From Syntrophomonadaceae bacterium (GTDB lineage: Bacteria; Bacillota_D; Dethiobacteria; DTU022), in the NCBI GenBank assembly GCA_003562605.1, contig PWUG01000405.1, positions 1 through 7,465 on the forward strand: a stretch of 7,465 nucleotides of DNA, given 5' to 3'. Below the pieces are notes generated by a model. It did not search any database and was not told the DNA's origin. It saw nothing but the letters and a program-made list of their open reading frames with translations. Below are positions 1 through 7,003 of the stretch, one piece after another (positions within the stretch are counted from its first letter, which is position 1; every line of letters begins with the position of its first letter). A program made the position numbers and the translations under genes.

Positions 1-139
1 TACAAGGTATGGCATTCATCTTGGGCAAAATTTAGTTCTTGATGAACTTGCAGAAGATAAGGTTTATGAATCCATGTTCATTTTTACCTGCCCCAAGATA
101 ACAGGTACAACTCAGGGCATTGGACAGCCCATTGCTATA
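1..139 (+). repeat. Direct repeat copy 1 (cyclase C-terminal segment)
   Basis: These 139 bases are repeated at 919-1057, an offset of exactly 918 bp (306 codons, in frame). Only two mismatches are seen: T112 versus C1030 and C118 versus A1036. Both are third-codon-position changes that keep Thr and Gly. The similarity ends immediately after GCTATA, where copy 1 continues into the linker. The left limit is unknown because the window begins inside the repeat. Confidence 0.97.
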
Positions 140-1063
140 GCAGATGGCCCTTCTCCAGCTGAAGCCCCCGAAATTTACTCAGATCCTCAGAACTTTGAAG
201 AGAAGTGGTGGCCATCGCGGTATGGTGAGGGAGATAAGCTTGGTTCTGCTAATGAACTTACCGGTGAAAAAATTGTAGAAGCAGCCAAGCTAGTTAGCGA
301 GGGGTTAGTATATGATTTAGGTACAACTTATGAGTCAGCTAACCCGGGATACCCCCCTCGCTTATGGAATAACTTGGTTCTTTCTCATGGAGCAATGGAC
401 CCACTTGGCTCAAATAAGCTTCTTTACCTGGAAGAGATTTTTATTGGATGCCCTGGAAAAGGAACGCAGCTTGATGGTTTTGCTCATGTTTCAATAGACG
501 GTATTTTTTACAATGGCTTCGAGATGGAAGAGGTTTTCTCGGCTGATGGTGTCAAGAAATTTGGAGTAGAAGACTATCGACCTATGGTAACCAGAGGTTT
601 ATTAATCGATCTGGTGGCATACAAGGGGCGATATCTTGAGCCGAGTGAGCCAATTACTGTAGCTGATATAGAAGGCTTTCTTGATGAGTATGATCTAGAA
701 GTTCGTCCTGGGGACGCAGTGCTGATTCGCACAGGCTGGATAAGATATTTTTGGGAAGATCCTGAAAAGTTTATGGAATCCGAACCTGGTATTACAAAAG
801 AAGTTGCAAAGTGGCTTTATGACCAGCGAGTTGTGCTAGTGGGTACTGACCAATGGGCTACTGAAGTTCTGCCTTCAGAAGATCCTAATGAAGTATTTCC
901 GGTTCACCAGGATCTACTTACAAGGTATGGCATTCATCTTGGGCAAAATTTAGTTCTTGATGAACTTGCAGAAGATAAGGTTTATGAATCCATGTTCATT
1001 TTTACCTGCCCCAAGATAACAGGTACAACCCAGGGAATTGGACAGCCCATTGCTATAAAATAA
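2..1063 (+). CDS. Cyclase-family hydrolase, tandem-domain, 5' end outside window
   Basis: Probable metal-dependent hydrolase of the cyclase/kynurenine formamidase-like family (PF04199-like), whose members open cyclic amides, lactones or related rings; the substrate here is unknown. The frame is open from base 2 with no stop. The first 46 codons are the C-terminal end of one cyclase domain (ends GQPIAI). A linker of about 17 residues (nt 140-190, ADGPSPAEAPEIYSDPQ) follows, then a complete second domain (nt 191-1063) that ends with the same sequence plus Lys-stop. Family marks in the second domain: GTQLDGFAH at nt 461-487, RGLLID near 593, RTGW near 728, TDQWATEV near 844. Relative to the classical HxGTHxDxxxH metal motif, the first two His are Gly and Gln, while Asp and the last His remain. 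An ATG at 74 gives 329 aa but lies inside the duplicated C-terminal segment with only a weak AAGG upstream, and no other in-frame start precedes the second domain, so I treat the gene as running in from upstream. Family call is firm; two-domain architecture is likely. Confidence 0.82.
   Translation, partial: TRYGIHLGQNLVLDELAEDKVYESMFIFTCPKITGTTQGIGQPIAIADGPSPAEAPEIYSDPQNFEEKWWPSRYGEGDKLGSANELTGEKIVEAAKLVSEGLVYDLGTTYESANPGYPPRLWNNLVLSHGAMDPLGSNKLLYLEEIFIGCPGKGTQLDGFAHVSIDGIFYNGFEMEEVFSADGVKKFGVEDYRPMVTRGLLIDLVAYKGRYLEPSEPITVADIEGFLDEYDLEVRPGDAVLIRTGWIRYFWEDPEKFMESEPGITKEVAKWLYDQRVVLVGTDQWATEVLPSEDPNEVFPVHQDLLTRYGIHLGQNLVLDELAEDKVYESMFIFTCPKITGTTQGIGQPIAIK
919..1057 (+). repeat. Direct repeat copy 2 (cyclase C-terminal segment)
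   Basis: Second copy of the segment at 1-139, encoding the normal C-terminal end of the cyclase domain, here followed by AAA TAA. The repeat probably extends left of base 919 into whatever lies upstream of the window; only the upstream sequence can show whether the whole domain is duplicated. Confidence 0.97.
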
Positions 1064-1298
1064 GTCCCTTGATTATTTTTATGAGGAAAATAAAGGTGCT
1101 TGAGCTTTAAGCGAACTATTGTCTTTAACTTCAGTAAGCACAAAGAGTTTTAGCACAATATTGAATTAAACATGTAAAAAAATATGTCATATGAAATTGT
1201 TTTGATTTGATGTTAAGGAATAAACAGGATAGGGATAATTTTGGTAAAGATGTTTAAGTGTATAGATTATAAATAATAAAAACTAGGAGGAATAAAAA
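1064..1298 (+). other. Intergenic region, probable operon promoter region
   Basis: 235 bp of AT-rich DNA between the cyclase stop and the dehydratase start. No reading frame of note is present and no stem-loop with a T-run follows the cyclase. A GATAAT hexamer at 1234-1239 and a TATAAA at 1268-1273 resemble -10 boxes, but the only TTGA-type -35 candidate (TTGATG, 1207-1212) is 21 bp from the first, so no promoter can be called firmly. An 8-bp palindrome TCATATGA lies at 1187-1194. A promoter for the downstream gene block is expected here from gene spacing alone. Confidence 0.4.
1285..1290 (+). promoter_or_regulatory. Ribosome binding site of abfD-like gene
   Basis: AGGAGG placed 8 nt before ATG 1299. 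It fixes the start of the dehydratase gene. Confidence 0.85.
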
Positions 1299-2747
1299 AT
1301 GATTCGCACATCAGAAGATTATTTTCAAAGTTTAAAGGAATTAAAAACGCCCATCTGGGCCTTTGGGGAAAAGATCGATGATATACCAGATTATCCATTA
1401 TTTAGACCCCACGTCAATGCTGTTGCCAAAACATATGAACTATCTATGGACCCGCAACATGAAGATTTAATGAACACCATATCACACTTAACTGGTGAAA
1501 AAATAAGCAGGTTTAATCACATTCACCAAAGTAGGGAGGACCTGCTTAAAAAAGTAAAAATGCTACGCATGATTAACCAGCAAACAGCTTGCTGTATTCA
1601 GCGTTGTGCCGGGATGGATGCGATGAATGCTACGTATACAGTAACATACGAAATTGATCAAAAGCATGGCACATCTTACCACGAGAAATTTAAAAAATTT
1701 GTAGAAAAATTACAAAAAGAAAATCTAGTAACTATTGGAGCAATGACAGATGTTAAAGGAGACCGCAGCAGAAAGCCAAGTAAACAAACTGATCCAGATA
1801 TGTTTGTCCACGTTGTTGAGGAACGAGACGACGGTATAATTGTTCGTGGGGCCAAGGCTCATTTGACCGGAGTGACCGGTGCACACCAAGTGCTGGTTTT
1901 CCCCACAGAGAATATGGGAGAAGAAGATAAAGATTATGCTGTAGTATTCTCTATGCCTGTTAACACAGCTGGAGTCACTTATATTTTTGGAAGGCAGACC
2001 AATGACACTCGCAAAATGGAAGAAGGCGACATGGATAAAGGCAACGCACAGTTTGCCATGGTTGGTGGCGAATGTCTAGCTGTATTCGATGATGTGTTTG
2101 TTCCGTGGGAAAACGTCTACATGTACAAAGAATATGAATTCGCAGGATTGTTTGTAGAACGGTTCGCCTCAGCGCACAGACAGAATTACGGTGCCTGCAA
2201 AGGTGGTATTGCCGATGTCATTATGGGTGCAGCGTATAATATTGTAAAATATAACGGTGTAGAAAAGGCCTCTCACATTCGGGACAAATTTGCAGAAATG
2301 ATTCACTTAACAGAAACACTATATTCAGGTTCTATTGCCTGCTCCAGTGAAGGGCGTCCAACAGCCTCTGGAGCTTTTGTTCCTGATACCATGTTAGCCA
2401 ACGCTACAAAATTAAATACAACACGTTTCGTCTATGAAATTGGACGTCTTTCTCACGATATTTGTGGTGGGTTTTTAGCTACAATGCCTTCGGAAAAGGA
2501 TTTTCGTCATCCTGAACTGCATCCTTTAATCGACAAATATCTTAAGGGAGTAGATGGAATTACCACTGAGCAAAAAATGCGCATGTTCCGCTTGGTAGAA
2601 TCGCTTACCGGTGGTACTGCAGTAGTTGAAGCTATGCATGGTGCTGGTCCCCCACAAGCTCAAAGAATCATGATGCTGCGTGGTGCCAATCTCCCCATGA
2701 AAGGAAAACTTGCAGATAACATTGCCGGTGTAAACAACGAAGAATAA
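1299..2747 (+). CDS. abfD: 4-hydroxybutyryl-CoA dehydratase / vinylacetyl-CoA isomerase family protein
   Basis: 482-aa flavin and [4Fe-4S] enzyme of the HpaB/4-hydroxybutyryl-CoA dehydratase family. The family converts 4-hydroxybutyryl-CoA to crotonyl-CoA by a ketyl-radical mechanism and isomerises vinylacetyl-CoA; it is cytoplasmic and oxygen-sensitive. The start, length and residue pattern agree with the Clostridium aminobutyricum enzyme as I recall it (about 490 aa). All four cluster ligands are in place: Cys99 and Cys103 (TACCIQRCAGMD), His293 and Cys300 (AHRQNYGACKGG). The proposed catalytic residues also have counterparts: Tyr297, Lys301, Glu258 (GGECLAVFD) and Glu445 (EAMHGAGPPQAQR). 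The GAMTDVKGDR segment near residue 147 matches the flavin-binding region. The C-terminal third is slightly shorter than the reference, mainly a lost loop around residues 400-420. It heads a gene block for CoA-thioester oxidation and is followed 36 nt later by the thiolase. Substrate could be a relative of 4-hydroxybutyryl-CoA. Confidence 0.93.
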   Translation: MIRTSEDYFQSLKELKTPIWAFGEKIDDIPDYPLFRPHVNAVAKTYELSMDPQHEDLMNTISHLTGEKISRFNHIHQSREDLLKKVKMLRMINQQTACCIQRCAGMDAMNATYTVTYEIDQKHGTSYHEKFKKFVEKLQKENLVTIGAMTDVKGDRSRKPSKQTDPDMFVHVVEERDDGIIVRGAKAHLTGVTGAHQVLVFPTENMGEEDKDYAVVFSMPVNTAGVTYIFGRQTNDTRKMEEGDMDKGNAQFAMVGGECLAVFDDVFVPWENVYMYKEYEFAGLFVERFASAHRQNYGACKGGIADVIMGAAYNIVKYNGVEKASHIRDKFAEMIHLTETLYSGSIACSSEGRPTASGAFVPDTMLANATKLNTTRFVYEIGRLSHDICGGFLATMPSEKDFRHPELHPLIDKYLKGVDGITTEQKMRMFRLVESLTGGTAVVEAMHGAGPPQAQRIMMLRGANLPMKGKLADNIAGVNNEE

Positions 2748-2766
2748 TATATCATATTCATATCTG

Positions 2767-2775
2767 AAAGGGGAG
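2767..2775 (+). promoter_or_regulatory. Ribosome binding site deciding TTG start of thiolase
   Basis: AAAGGGGAG lies 8 nt before TTG 2784. It overlaps the in-frame GTG at 2775, so that GTG cannot be the initiator used with this site. Confidence 0.7.
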
Positions 2776-2783
2776 TGACTTAC

Positions 2784-3962
2784 TTGGAAGATGTTGTAAT
2801 TGTTTCCGGTGCGAGAACACCCATAGGAGATTTTGGAGGTTCCCTACGCAGCATTTTGCCGCATCAACTTGCAATAATAGTTGTCCAGGAAGTACTAAAG
2901 CGTGCCAGATTAGATGCTGAAGTGGTGGAAGAAGTAATTTTGGGCAATTGTTTGCAACGTAGTGACGAACCTAACCTGGCTAGAGTTGTTTCCTTGCTTG
3001 CAGGGATGCCTAAAGAAACAACAGGTTTTACCATTCAGAGTCAGTGCAGTTCAGCAATGCAGGCCATTGTATCTGGAATACAGGAAATAAAGCTAGGAGA
3101 TGCTGAAATAGTCGTTGCTGGAGGCGTGGAATCAATGAGCAGCGCCCCATACGTCTTGAAAGATGCTCGTTGGGGAGCTCGTCTGCAACACAAAGAAATG
3201 ACCGATTCTCTTTGGGAGCTGCTGATGGACCCAATCCATAAGATTATGATGGGAGAAACAGCTGAAAATTTAGCAGTTAAGCATGAAATAACTAGAGAAG
3301 AGCAAGATGAGATAGCTTTTCGCAGTCATAAAAATGCTTCTCAAGCCATACAAAAAGGCAAGTTCAAAGATGAGATCGTGCCTGTGCCTGTTCCTCAGCG
3401 AAAAGGTGATCCTGTCTTCGTTGATACCGATGAACATCCGCGATCTGATATCACCATCGAGGACTTAGCGTCCTTGAAGCCTGTTTTTAAAAAAGGAGGA
3501 ACAGTAACAGCAGGTAATTCATCCGGGCTTAATGACGGGGCGGCGGCTGTAGTTTTAATGAGTGCTAAAAAGGCAGACTTTTTGGGTATTCAACCGCTAG
3601 CGCGAATTGTATCCTACGCTTGGGCTGGAGTAGAGCCGGAATTAATGGGTTATGGTCCTGTACCAGCGACACATAAGGTACTAAAAAAAGCCGGCTTGAA
3701 ATTAGAAGATATGGAGTTAATTGAATTAAACGAAGCATTTGCAGCCCAGTATTTGGCTTGTGAAAAACTGTTGGGTTTAAATCGAGAGATAACCAATGTT
3801 AATGGCAGCGGTGTTGCCTTAGGTCATCCTGTGGGCTGTACAGGTGCACGCATTGTGGTGACATTATTACATGAAATGGCCCGCAGGGATTTAAAAACAG
3901 GATTAGCTTCGCTTTGTGTTGGCGGTGGAATGGGAATGTCCATGATTCTGGAAAGAATTTAA
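2784..3962 (+). CDS. Thiolase (acetyl-CoA C-acetyltransferase family)
   Basis: 392-aa thiolase, expected to cleave a 3-ketoacyl-CoA such as acetoacetyl-CoA with CoA to give acetyl-CoA, or run the reverse condensation. I choose TTG 2784 over the upstream GTG 2775: the ribosome binding site then has normal 8-nt spacing and the protein begins [15 protein letters not shown], the usual thiolase start. With this start the catalytic residues fall at family-typical positions: nucleophile Cys88 ([10 protein letters not shown]), Asn316 (NEAFAAQ), His348 ([14 protein letters not shown]) and Cys378 (LCVGGGMG). The length is normal and no domain is missing. The nucleophile motif reads QCSSAMQ instead of the more common CGSGLQ or CSSGLQ, a mild change that could bear on substrate choice. 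It lies between the dehydratase and the dehydrogenase genes, which fits a terminal beta-oxidation role. Chain-length specificity cannot be read from sequence. Confidence 0.93.
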   Translation: MEDVVIVSGARTPIGDFGGSLRSILPHQLAIIVVQEVLKRARLDAEVVEEVILGNCLQRSDEPNLARVVSLLAGMPKETTGFTIQSQCSSAMQAIVSGIQEIKLGDAEIVVAGGVESMSSAPYVLKDARWGARLQHKEMTDSLWELLMDPIHKIMMGETAENLAVKHEITREEQDEIAFRSHKNASQAIQKGKFKDEIVPVPVPQRKGDPVFVDTDEHPRSDITIEDLASLKPVFKKGGTVTAGNSSGLNDGAAAVVLMSAKKADFLGIQPLARIVSYAWAGVEPELMGYGPVPATHKVLKKAGLKLEDMELIELNEAFAAQYLACEKLLGLNREITNVNGSGVALGHPVGCTGARIVVTLLHEMARRDLKTGLASLCVGGGMGMSMILERI

Positions 3963-3976
3963 TTAATAAAATACTG

Positions 3977-4014
3977 GAAACATGCCGACTTCTCATTTTT
4001 AGTCGGCATGTTTC
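3977..4014 (+). promoter_or_regulatory. Intra-operon stem-loop between thiolase and dehydrogenase genes
   Basis: Perfect 14-bp inverted repeat: GAAACATGCCGACT (3977-3990) and AGTCGGCATGTTTC (4001-4014), with a 10-nt loop, extendable by a G-T and a T-A pair. No T-run follows: the stem is succeeded by TAC and then the ribosome binding site AGGAGAG (4021-4027). It is therefore more likely an mRNA-stability, processing or partial attenuation element than a full intrinsic terminator. Confidence 0.75.
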
Positions 4015-4020
4015 TACAAA

Positions 4021-4027
4021 AGGAGAG
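4021..4027 (+). promoter_or_regulatory. Ribosome binding site deciding GTG start of dehydrogenase
   Basis: AGGAGAG, preceded by A residues, ends 7 nt before GTG 4035. It lies downstream of the alternative ATG 4008 and so excludes that start. Confidence 0.8.
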
Positions 4028-4034
4028 TTTCTTA

Positions 4035-4886
4035 GTGGATATTAAAAAAGTGGGAGTTCTTGGCAGTGGTTCTATGGGAAACGGCATTGCTCAGGTTGCC
4101 GCGCAAGCCGGTTATGACGTGATTATGCAAGATATTAAAGAGGAATTAGCTGTTAAGGGTTTTAAAATAATACAGAAAAACATAAACCGTGATGTAGAAA
4201 AAGGCAGAAAAACGGCAGAAGAAGCTGAAAGCATTCTTTCCCGGATAAAAACAACAGCAGCAATGGAAGATTTAGCAGATATGGATATGGTTATAGAAGC
4301 GATTTTTGAGCGTATGGAAGTAAAAAAAGAGGCTTATGCCAGACTGGATAAAGTATGCAAACCGGAAACATATTTTGCCTCGAACACTTCGGGCTTAAGC
4401 ATCACAGAGATAGCATCGGCTACTGAAAGGTCAGAAAAAGTAGTTGGTATGCATTTTTTCAACCCGGTTCCATTGATGAAACTTGTAGAAGTAATTCGTG
4501 GAATTAACACATCGGAGGAGACTTTTGAGTTGGCCATAGGAGTTACCAGAAAGCTAGGTAAAGAACCTATAGCGGTTGAGGAAGCTCCTCTTTTTGCAGT
4601 GAACCGCATATTGGTTCCCATGATTAATGAAGCAATCTTTGTGCTTATGGAGGGTGTTGCCAGTGCTGAGGACATTGATAAAGGGATGAAGCTTGGAGCT
4701 AACCATCCTATTGGACCTATTGCTCTTGCAGATTTAATTGGCCTAGATACTCTGCTCATGGTAATGGAGACTCTTTACAATGAAACAGCTGACTCTAAAT
4801 ATCGCCCATCTCCTCTTTTACGTAAGCTTGTTCGCGCGGGACACTTTGGTCGTAAAACCGGCAAGGGTTTTTATGAATACACTTAA
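4035..4886 (+). CDS. hbd: 3-hydroxyacyl-CoA dehydrogenase (3-hydroxybutyryl-CoA dehydrogenase type)
   Basis: 283-aa NAD(P)-dependent dehydrogenase interconverting (S)-3-hydroxybutyryl-CoA and acetoacetyl-CoA. Start chosen at GTG 4035, 7 nt after its ribosome binding site; an ATG at 4008 would add nine residues but lies within the right arm of the stem-loop and ahead of the ribosome binding site. The chosen start gives MDIKKVGVLGSGSMGNG, with the Rossmann glycine motif GxGxMGxG at residues 10-17, and the length usual for short monofunctional enzymes. Catalytic features: Ser119 (SNTSG), His140 (GMHFFNP), Glu152 (LVEVI), Asn190 (VNRI). The C-terminal dimer domain ends with GRKTGKGFYEY. The segment before Asn190 reads APLFAVNRI, where PGFVVNR is usual, a small deviation. 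Seventeen nt separate it from the next gene, so the two are almost surely co-transcribed. Confidence 0.94.
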   Translation: MDIKKVGVLGSGSMGNGIAQVAAQAGYDVIMQDIKEELAVKGFKIIQKNINRDVEKGRKTAEEAESILSRIKTTAAMEDLADMDMVIEAIFERMEVKKEAYARLDKVCKPETYFASNTSGLSITEIASATERSEKVVGMHFFNPVPLMKLVEVIRGINTSEETFELAIGVTRKLGKEPIAVEEAPLFAVNRILVPMINEAIFVLMEGVASAEDIDKGMKLGANHPIGPIALADLIGLDTLLMVMETLYNETADSKYRPSPLLRKLVRAGHFGRKTGKGFYEYT

Positions 4887-4903
4887 TAGAGGAGGCTAAG
4901 TCG

Positions 4904-5686
4904 ATGACATACGAAACATTGAATTATACTGTTAAAGGCAAGGTTGCGCTTATTCAGTTAAATAGGCCGGAATCAATGAATGCGCTGGAAGACAAACTAA
5001 TGGCTGAATTAATGTATGTTACGAATGTAGTTGAAAAGGAAGAAGATATTGGAGCTGTTGTGCTTACAGGTTCAGGGAAAGCTTTTTGCGCAGGAGGTGA
5101 TTTGCGTCGTCTGGAAGAAGGATTTTCTCCTCTGGAGGGTTATGATTATATAAAAGATTTTCACCCTTGGCTTATCAAATTTTCCAGGTTGGAAAAACCG
5201 GTAATCGCTGCTGTGAATGGATTTGCAGTAGGGGCAGGATTTTGTATATCTTTATCTTGTGATATTGTGTTAGCTTCGAAAGAAGCCATATTTGCTCAAT
5301 CTTTTGTTAATGTAGGGTTAATACCTGACCTTGGGGGATTATATTTTTTGCCCAGACTGGTAGGCTTACAAAAAGCCAAGGAGTTAGTATTTACCGGGGA
5401 AAAAATTAGTGCGGAAGAAGCCAAGGAACTGGGAATAGTGAATAAAATTTTACCTGGTGATCAATTACTGGGAGAAGCCGAGGCACTTGCCCAGAAACTG
5501 GCTAAAGGACCCAGGGTAGCCCACCGCTTGGCGAAACAGATCATTAACCAGAGCCTTGAACTGAGCCTTGAAGAATTGTTATCACTAGAAGCCAATGCAC
5601 AGTCTCTTTGCTTCCAAACGGAAGATCATTCGGAAGCTGTAAAAGCTTTTTTAGAAAAGAGAAAACCTGTTTTCAAAGGGAAGTAA
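4904..5686 (+). CDS. Enoyl-CoA hydratase/isomerase family protein, isomerase-type active site
   Basis: 260-aa crotonase-fold protein. Start ATG 4904 is preceded by AGAGGAGG with 8-nt spacing. The CoA-binding and oxyanion-hole segments are present: FCAGGDLRRL (residues 61-70) and NGFAVGAGF (105-113). By motif alignment, the two glutamates that activate water in true enoyl-CoA hydratases (Glu144 and Glu164 in the rat enzyme) are replaced by Cys114 and Phe134. By contrast, Asp142 in GLIPDLGG matches the catalytic Asp of PaaG-type and delta3,delta2-enoyl-CoA isomerases, and the whole C-terminal half (LPRLVG, AFLEKRKPVFKGK) reads like PaaG. I therefore favour a double-bond isomerase or another PaaG-like reaction over hydration, although automatic annotation would probably say enoyl-CoA hydratase. 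It sits directly between the dehydrogenase and CoA-transferase genes. Family is certain; reaction is inferred. Confidence 0.9.
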   Translation: MTYETLNYTVKGKVALIQLNRPESMNALEDKLMAELMYVTNVVEKEEDIGAVVLTGSGKAFCAGGDLRRLEEGFSPLEGYDYIKDFHPWLIKFSRLEKPVIAAVNGFAVGAGFCISLSCDIVLASKEAIFAQSFVNVGLIPDLGGLYFLPRLVGLQKAKELVFTGEKISAEEAKELGIVNKILPGDQLLGEAEALAQKLAKGPRVAHRLAKQIINQSLELSLEELLSLEANAQSLCFQTEDHSEAVKAFLEKRKPVFKGK

Positions 5687-5697
5687 GGGATGGTTAG

Positions 5698-6930
5698 ATG
5701 ATGTTAACACTAAATAACGAAGGGAAAAATAAAATATTTGAAGGGATTCGAGTATTAGATTTTACCAGGGTGTTGGCTGGTCCATACTGCACCCGTTTGT
5801 TGGCAGACATGGGTGCGGAAGTAATAAAAGTTGAACAGCCTGGCATTGGAGATGATGCCCGACACTTTCCTTATTATTTAGATCAAGGTGATACAGGATA
5901 CTATTTACAGCAGAACTGTGGCAAAAAAAGTATTAGTTTGGATATGAAAAAAAAAGAAACAATTGAAATACTAAAAAAATTGGTTGTTGTAAGTGATATT
6001 GTAGTTGAAAATTTTAGGCCCGGGGTTATGGCTAAATATGGTCTGGATTATAATAGTTTGAGATTGCGCAAAAAAGACCTGATCATGTGTTCAATTTCTG
6101 CTTTTGGTCAAACAGGCCCTTATTCTCCATTTGTTGGTAATGATTTGACTACTCAAGCTATGAGTGGGTTTATGGATATGACAGGACACCCCGATGGTCC
6201 ACCGACCCAAGTAGGAACCAGCATTGGTGATACAATTGCTGGTTCTCATGCTTTTGGCGCGATTGCTTCTGCGCTGTATCGAAGGGAGCGAACAGGGGAA
6301 GGAGAATATATAGATATCGCTATGTTGGATTGTATGTTTTCCCAGTTTGAAATTGCCATACAGAGTTATATTCTTAGCAATGGGGAGATCAAACCAAGAA
6401 GATTTGGCAGTCACCATCCAACTGTTGTACCACTTGGCGCATATGAAGCAAAAGATGGTTGGATAATCGTAGGAGTCTTTAATGATAGCACTTGGAACCG
6501 GTTAGCTGAAACAATGGGCCAAACAGAACTCATAGATGATCCAAGATTTATGGGCAATACAGCACGTGCTGAGAACAAGAATACGGTTATCAAAATTATA
6601 CAAGAATGGATAAAGAATTTGACAGTAAAACAGGCTCTTGATGTTTTAAGAGAAGCACGTGTTTTAACTGCTCCAGTACTTTCAATACAGGAATTAGTAA
6701 ATGACCCGCAAATAAGAGCTAGAGAAATGCTGGTTCAAGTAGAACATCGTAAATTAGGCTCAGTTGAAATAATTAATTCGCCTATCAAGCTTACGAATAC
6801 AGAAGCTTGTGTTTCGGGAAGAGCGGCATTACTAGGTGAACACAACCACGAAATCTTAGAATTATTGGGTCATTCAATTGATGAAATTAACTTGTTAAGA
6901 GAAAATAAAGTGACTTACGAAGATCTTTGA
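5698..6930 (+). CDS. Class III CoA-transferase (CaiB/BaiF family)
   Basis: 410-aa family III acyl-CoA transferase, which moves CoA between carboxylic acids through enzyme-bound aspartyl intermediates. Family marks in order: GIRVLDFTRVLAGPYCTRLLADMGAEVIKVE (residues 16-46; split as GIRVLDF, AGPYCTRLLADMGA, EVIKVE), ENFRPGVMAKYGLDY (104-118), CSISAFGQTGPY (131-142), and VGTSIGDTIAG (172-182). The last contains Asp178, the counterpart of the catalytic Asp169 of formyl-CoA transferase. The length is normal. Two consecutive ATG codons (5698 and 5701) follow a weak GGGA 7 nt upstream; either could be used. The gene starts 11 nt after the crotonase stop, so translation may be coupled. It is the likely activation enzyme of the pathway; the donor and acceptor acids cannot be told from sequence. 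Confidence 0.92.
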   Translation: MMLTLNNEGKNKIFEGIRVLDFTRVLAGPYCTRLLADMGAEVIKVEQPGIGDDARHFPYYLDQGDTGYYLQQNCGKKSISLDMKKKETIEILKKLVVVSDIVVENFRPGVMAKYGLDYNSLRLRKKDLIMCSISAFGQTGPYSPFVGNDLTTQAMSGFMDMTGHPDGPPTQVGTSIGDTIAGSHAFGAIASALYRRERTGEGEYIDIAMLDCMFSQFEIAIQSYILSNGEIKPRRFGSHHPTVVPLGAYEAKDGWIIVGVFNDSTWNRLAETMGQTELIDDPRFMGNTARAENKNTVIKIIQEWIKNLTVKQALDVLREARVLTAPVLSIQELVNDPQIRAREMLVQVEHRKLGSVEIINSPIKLTNTEACVSGRAALLGEHNHEILELLGHSIDEINLLRENKVTYEDL

Positions 6931-6959
6931 TTGCAGAGATTATTTTTGGGTTTTAAAAG

Positions 6960-6968
6960 AAAGGAGGT
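6960..6968 (+). promoter_or_regulatory. Strong ribosome binding site ahead of leader frame and mutase
   Basis: AAAGGAGGT is a near-perfect anti-Shine-Dalgarno match. It is only 5 nt before TTG 6974 but 43 nt before the mutase ATG 7012. Either it serves a short leader frame, or the intervening hairpin folds away and brings it to about 12 nt from the mutase start. Confidence 0.75.
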
Positions 6969-6971
6969 AAT

Positions 6972-7003
6972 ACTTGGCTTCCGTGAAGCACGGAAGCCCA
7001 AGT
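6972..7003 (+). promoter_or_regulatory. Stem-loop between ribosome binding site and mutase start
   Basis: Left arm ACTTGGCTTCCGTG (6972-6985) pairs with right arm CACGGAAGCCCAAGT (6989-7003). This gives 14 base pairs with a single bulged C (6999) and a 3-nt loop AAG. The inner 10 bp are perfect and GC-rich. No T-run follows, so it does not look like an intrinsic terminator. Its place between the ribosome binding site and the mutase start suggests a translational role or a junction scar. Confidence 0.8.

Noticed and set aside
74..1063. ATG 74 as the true start of a single-domain 329-aa cyclase
   Set aside because: The ATG lies inside a copy of the C-terminal segment of the same domain, has only a weak AAGG at 11-nt spacing, and the frame is open upstream to the window edge.
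1187..1194. Palindrome TCATATGA as an operator
   Set aside because: Only 8 bp, extension is imperfect, and such AT-rich palindromes are common by chance; no second copy seen.
1236..1262. Possible sigma-54 type promoter around TTGG at 1241
   Set aside because: No GC dinucleotide at the needed distance of the -12 element; the match does not go beyond the GG.
4008..4034. ATG 4008 as start of the dehydrogenase
   Set aside because: It is within the right arm of the stem-loop and ahead of the ribosome binding site; GTG 4035 gives the expected spacing and N-terminus.
3028..4759. Minus-strand frames at 3028-3234, 3799-3996 and 4334-4759
   Set aside because: They lie opposite clearly coding thiolase and dehydrogenase genes, resemble no family I know, and have no convincing ribosome binding sites.
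5551..5575. Short repeat of GAGCCTTGAA in the crotonase gene
   Set aside because: Two 10-base copies encoding a leucine/serine/glutamate helix (SLELSLEE); ordinary low-complexity coding sequence.
6972..7003. Hairpin as intrinsic terminator of the operon
   Set aside because: No T-run follows on either strand and it lies between a strong ribosome binding site and the mutase start, so termination is not the best reading.
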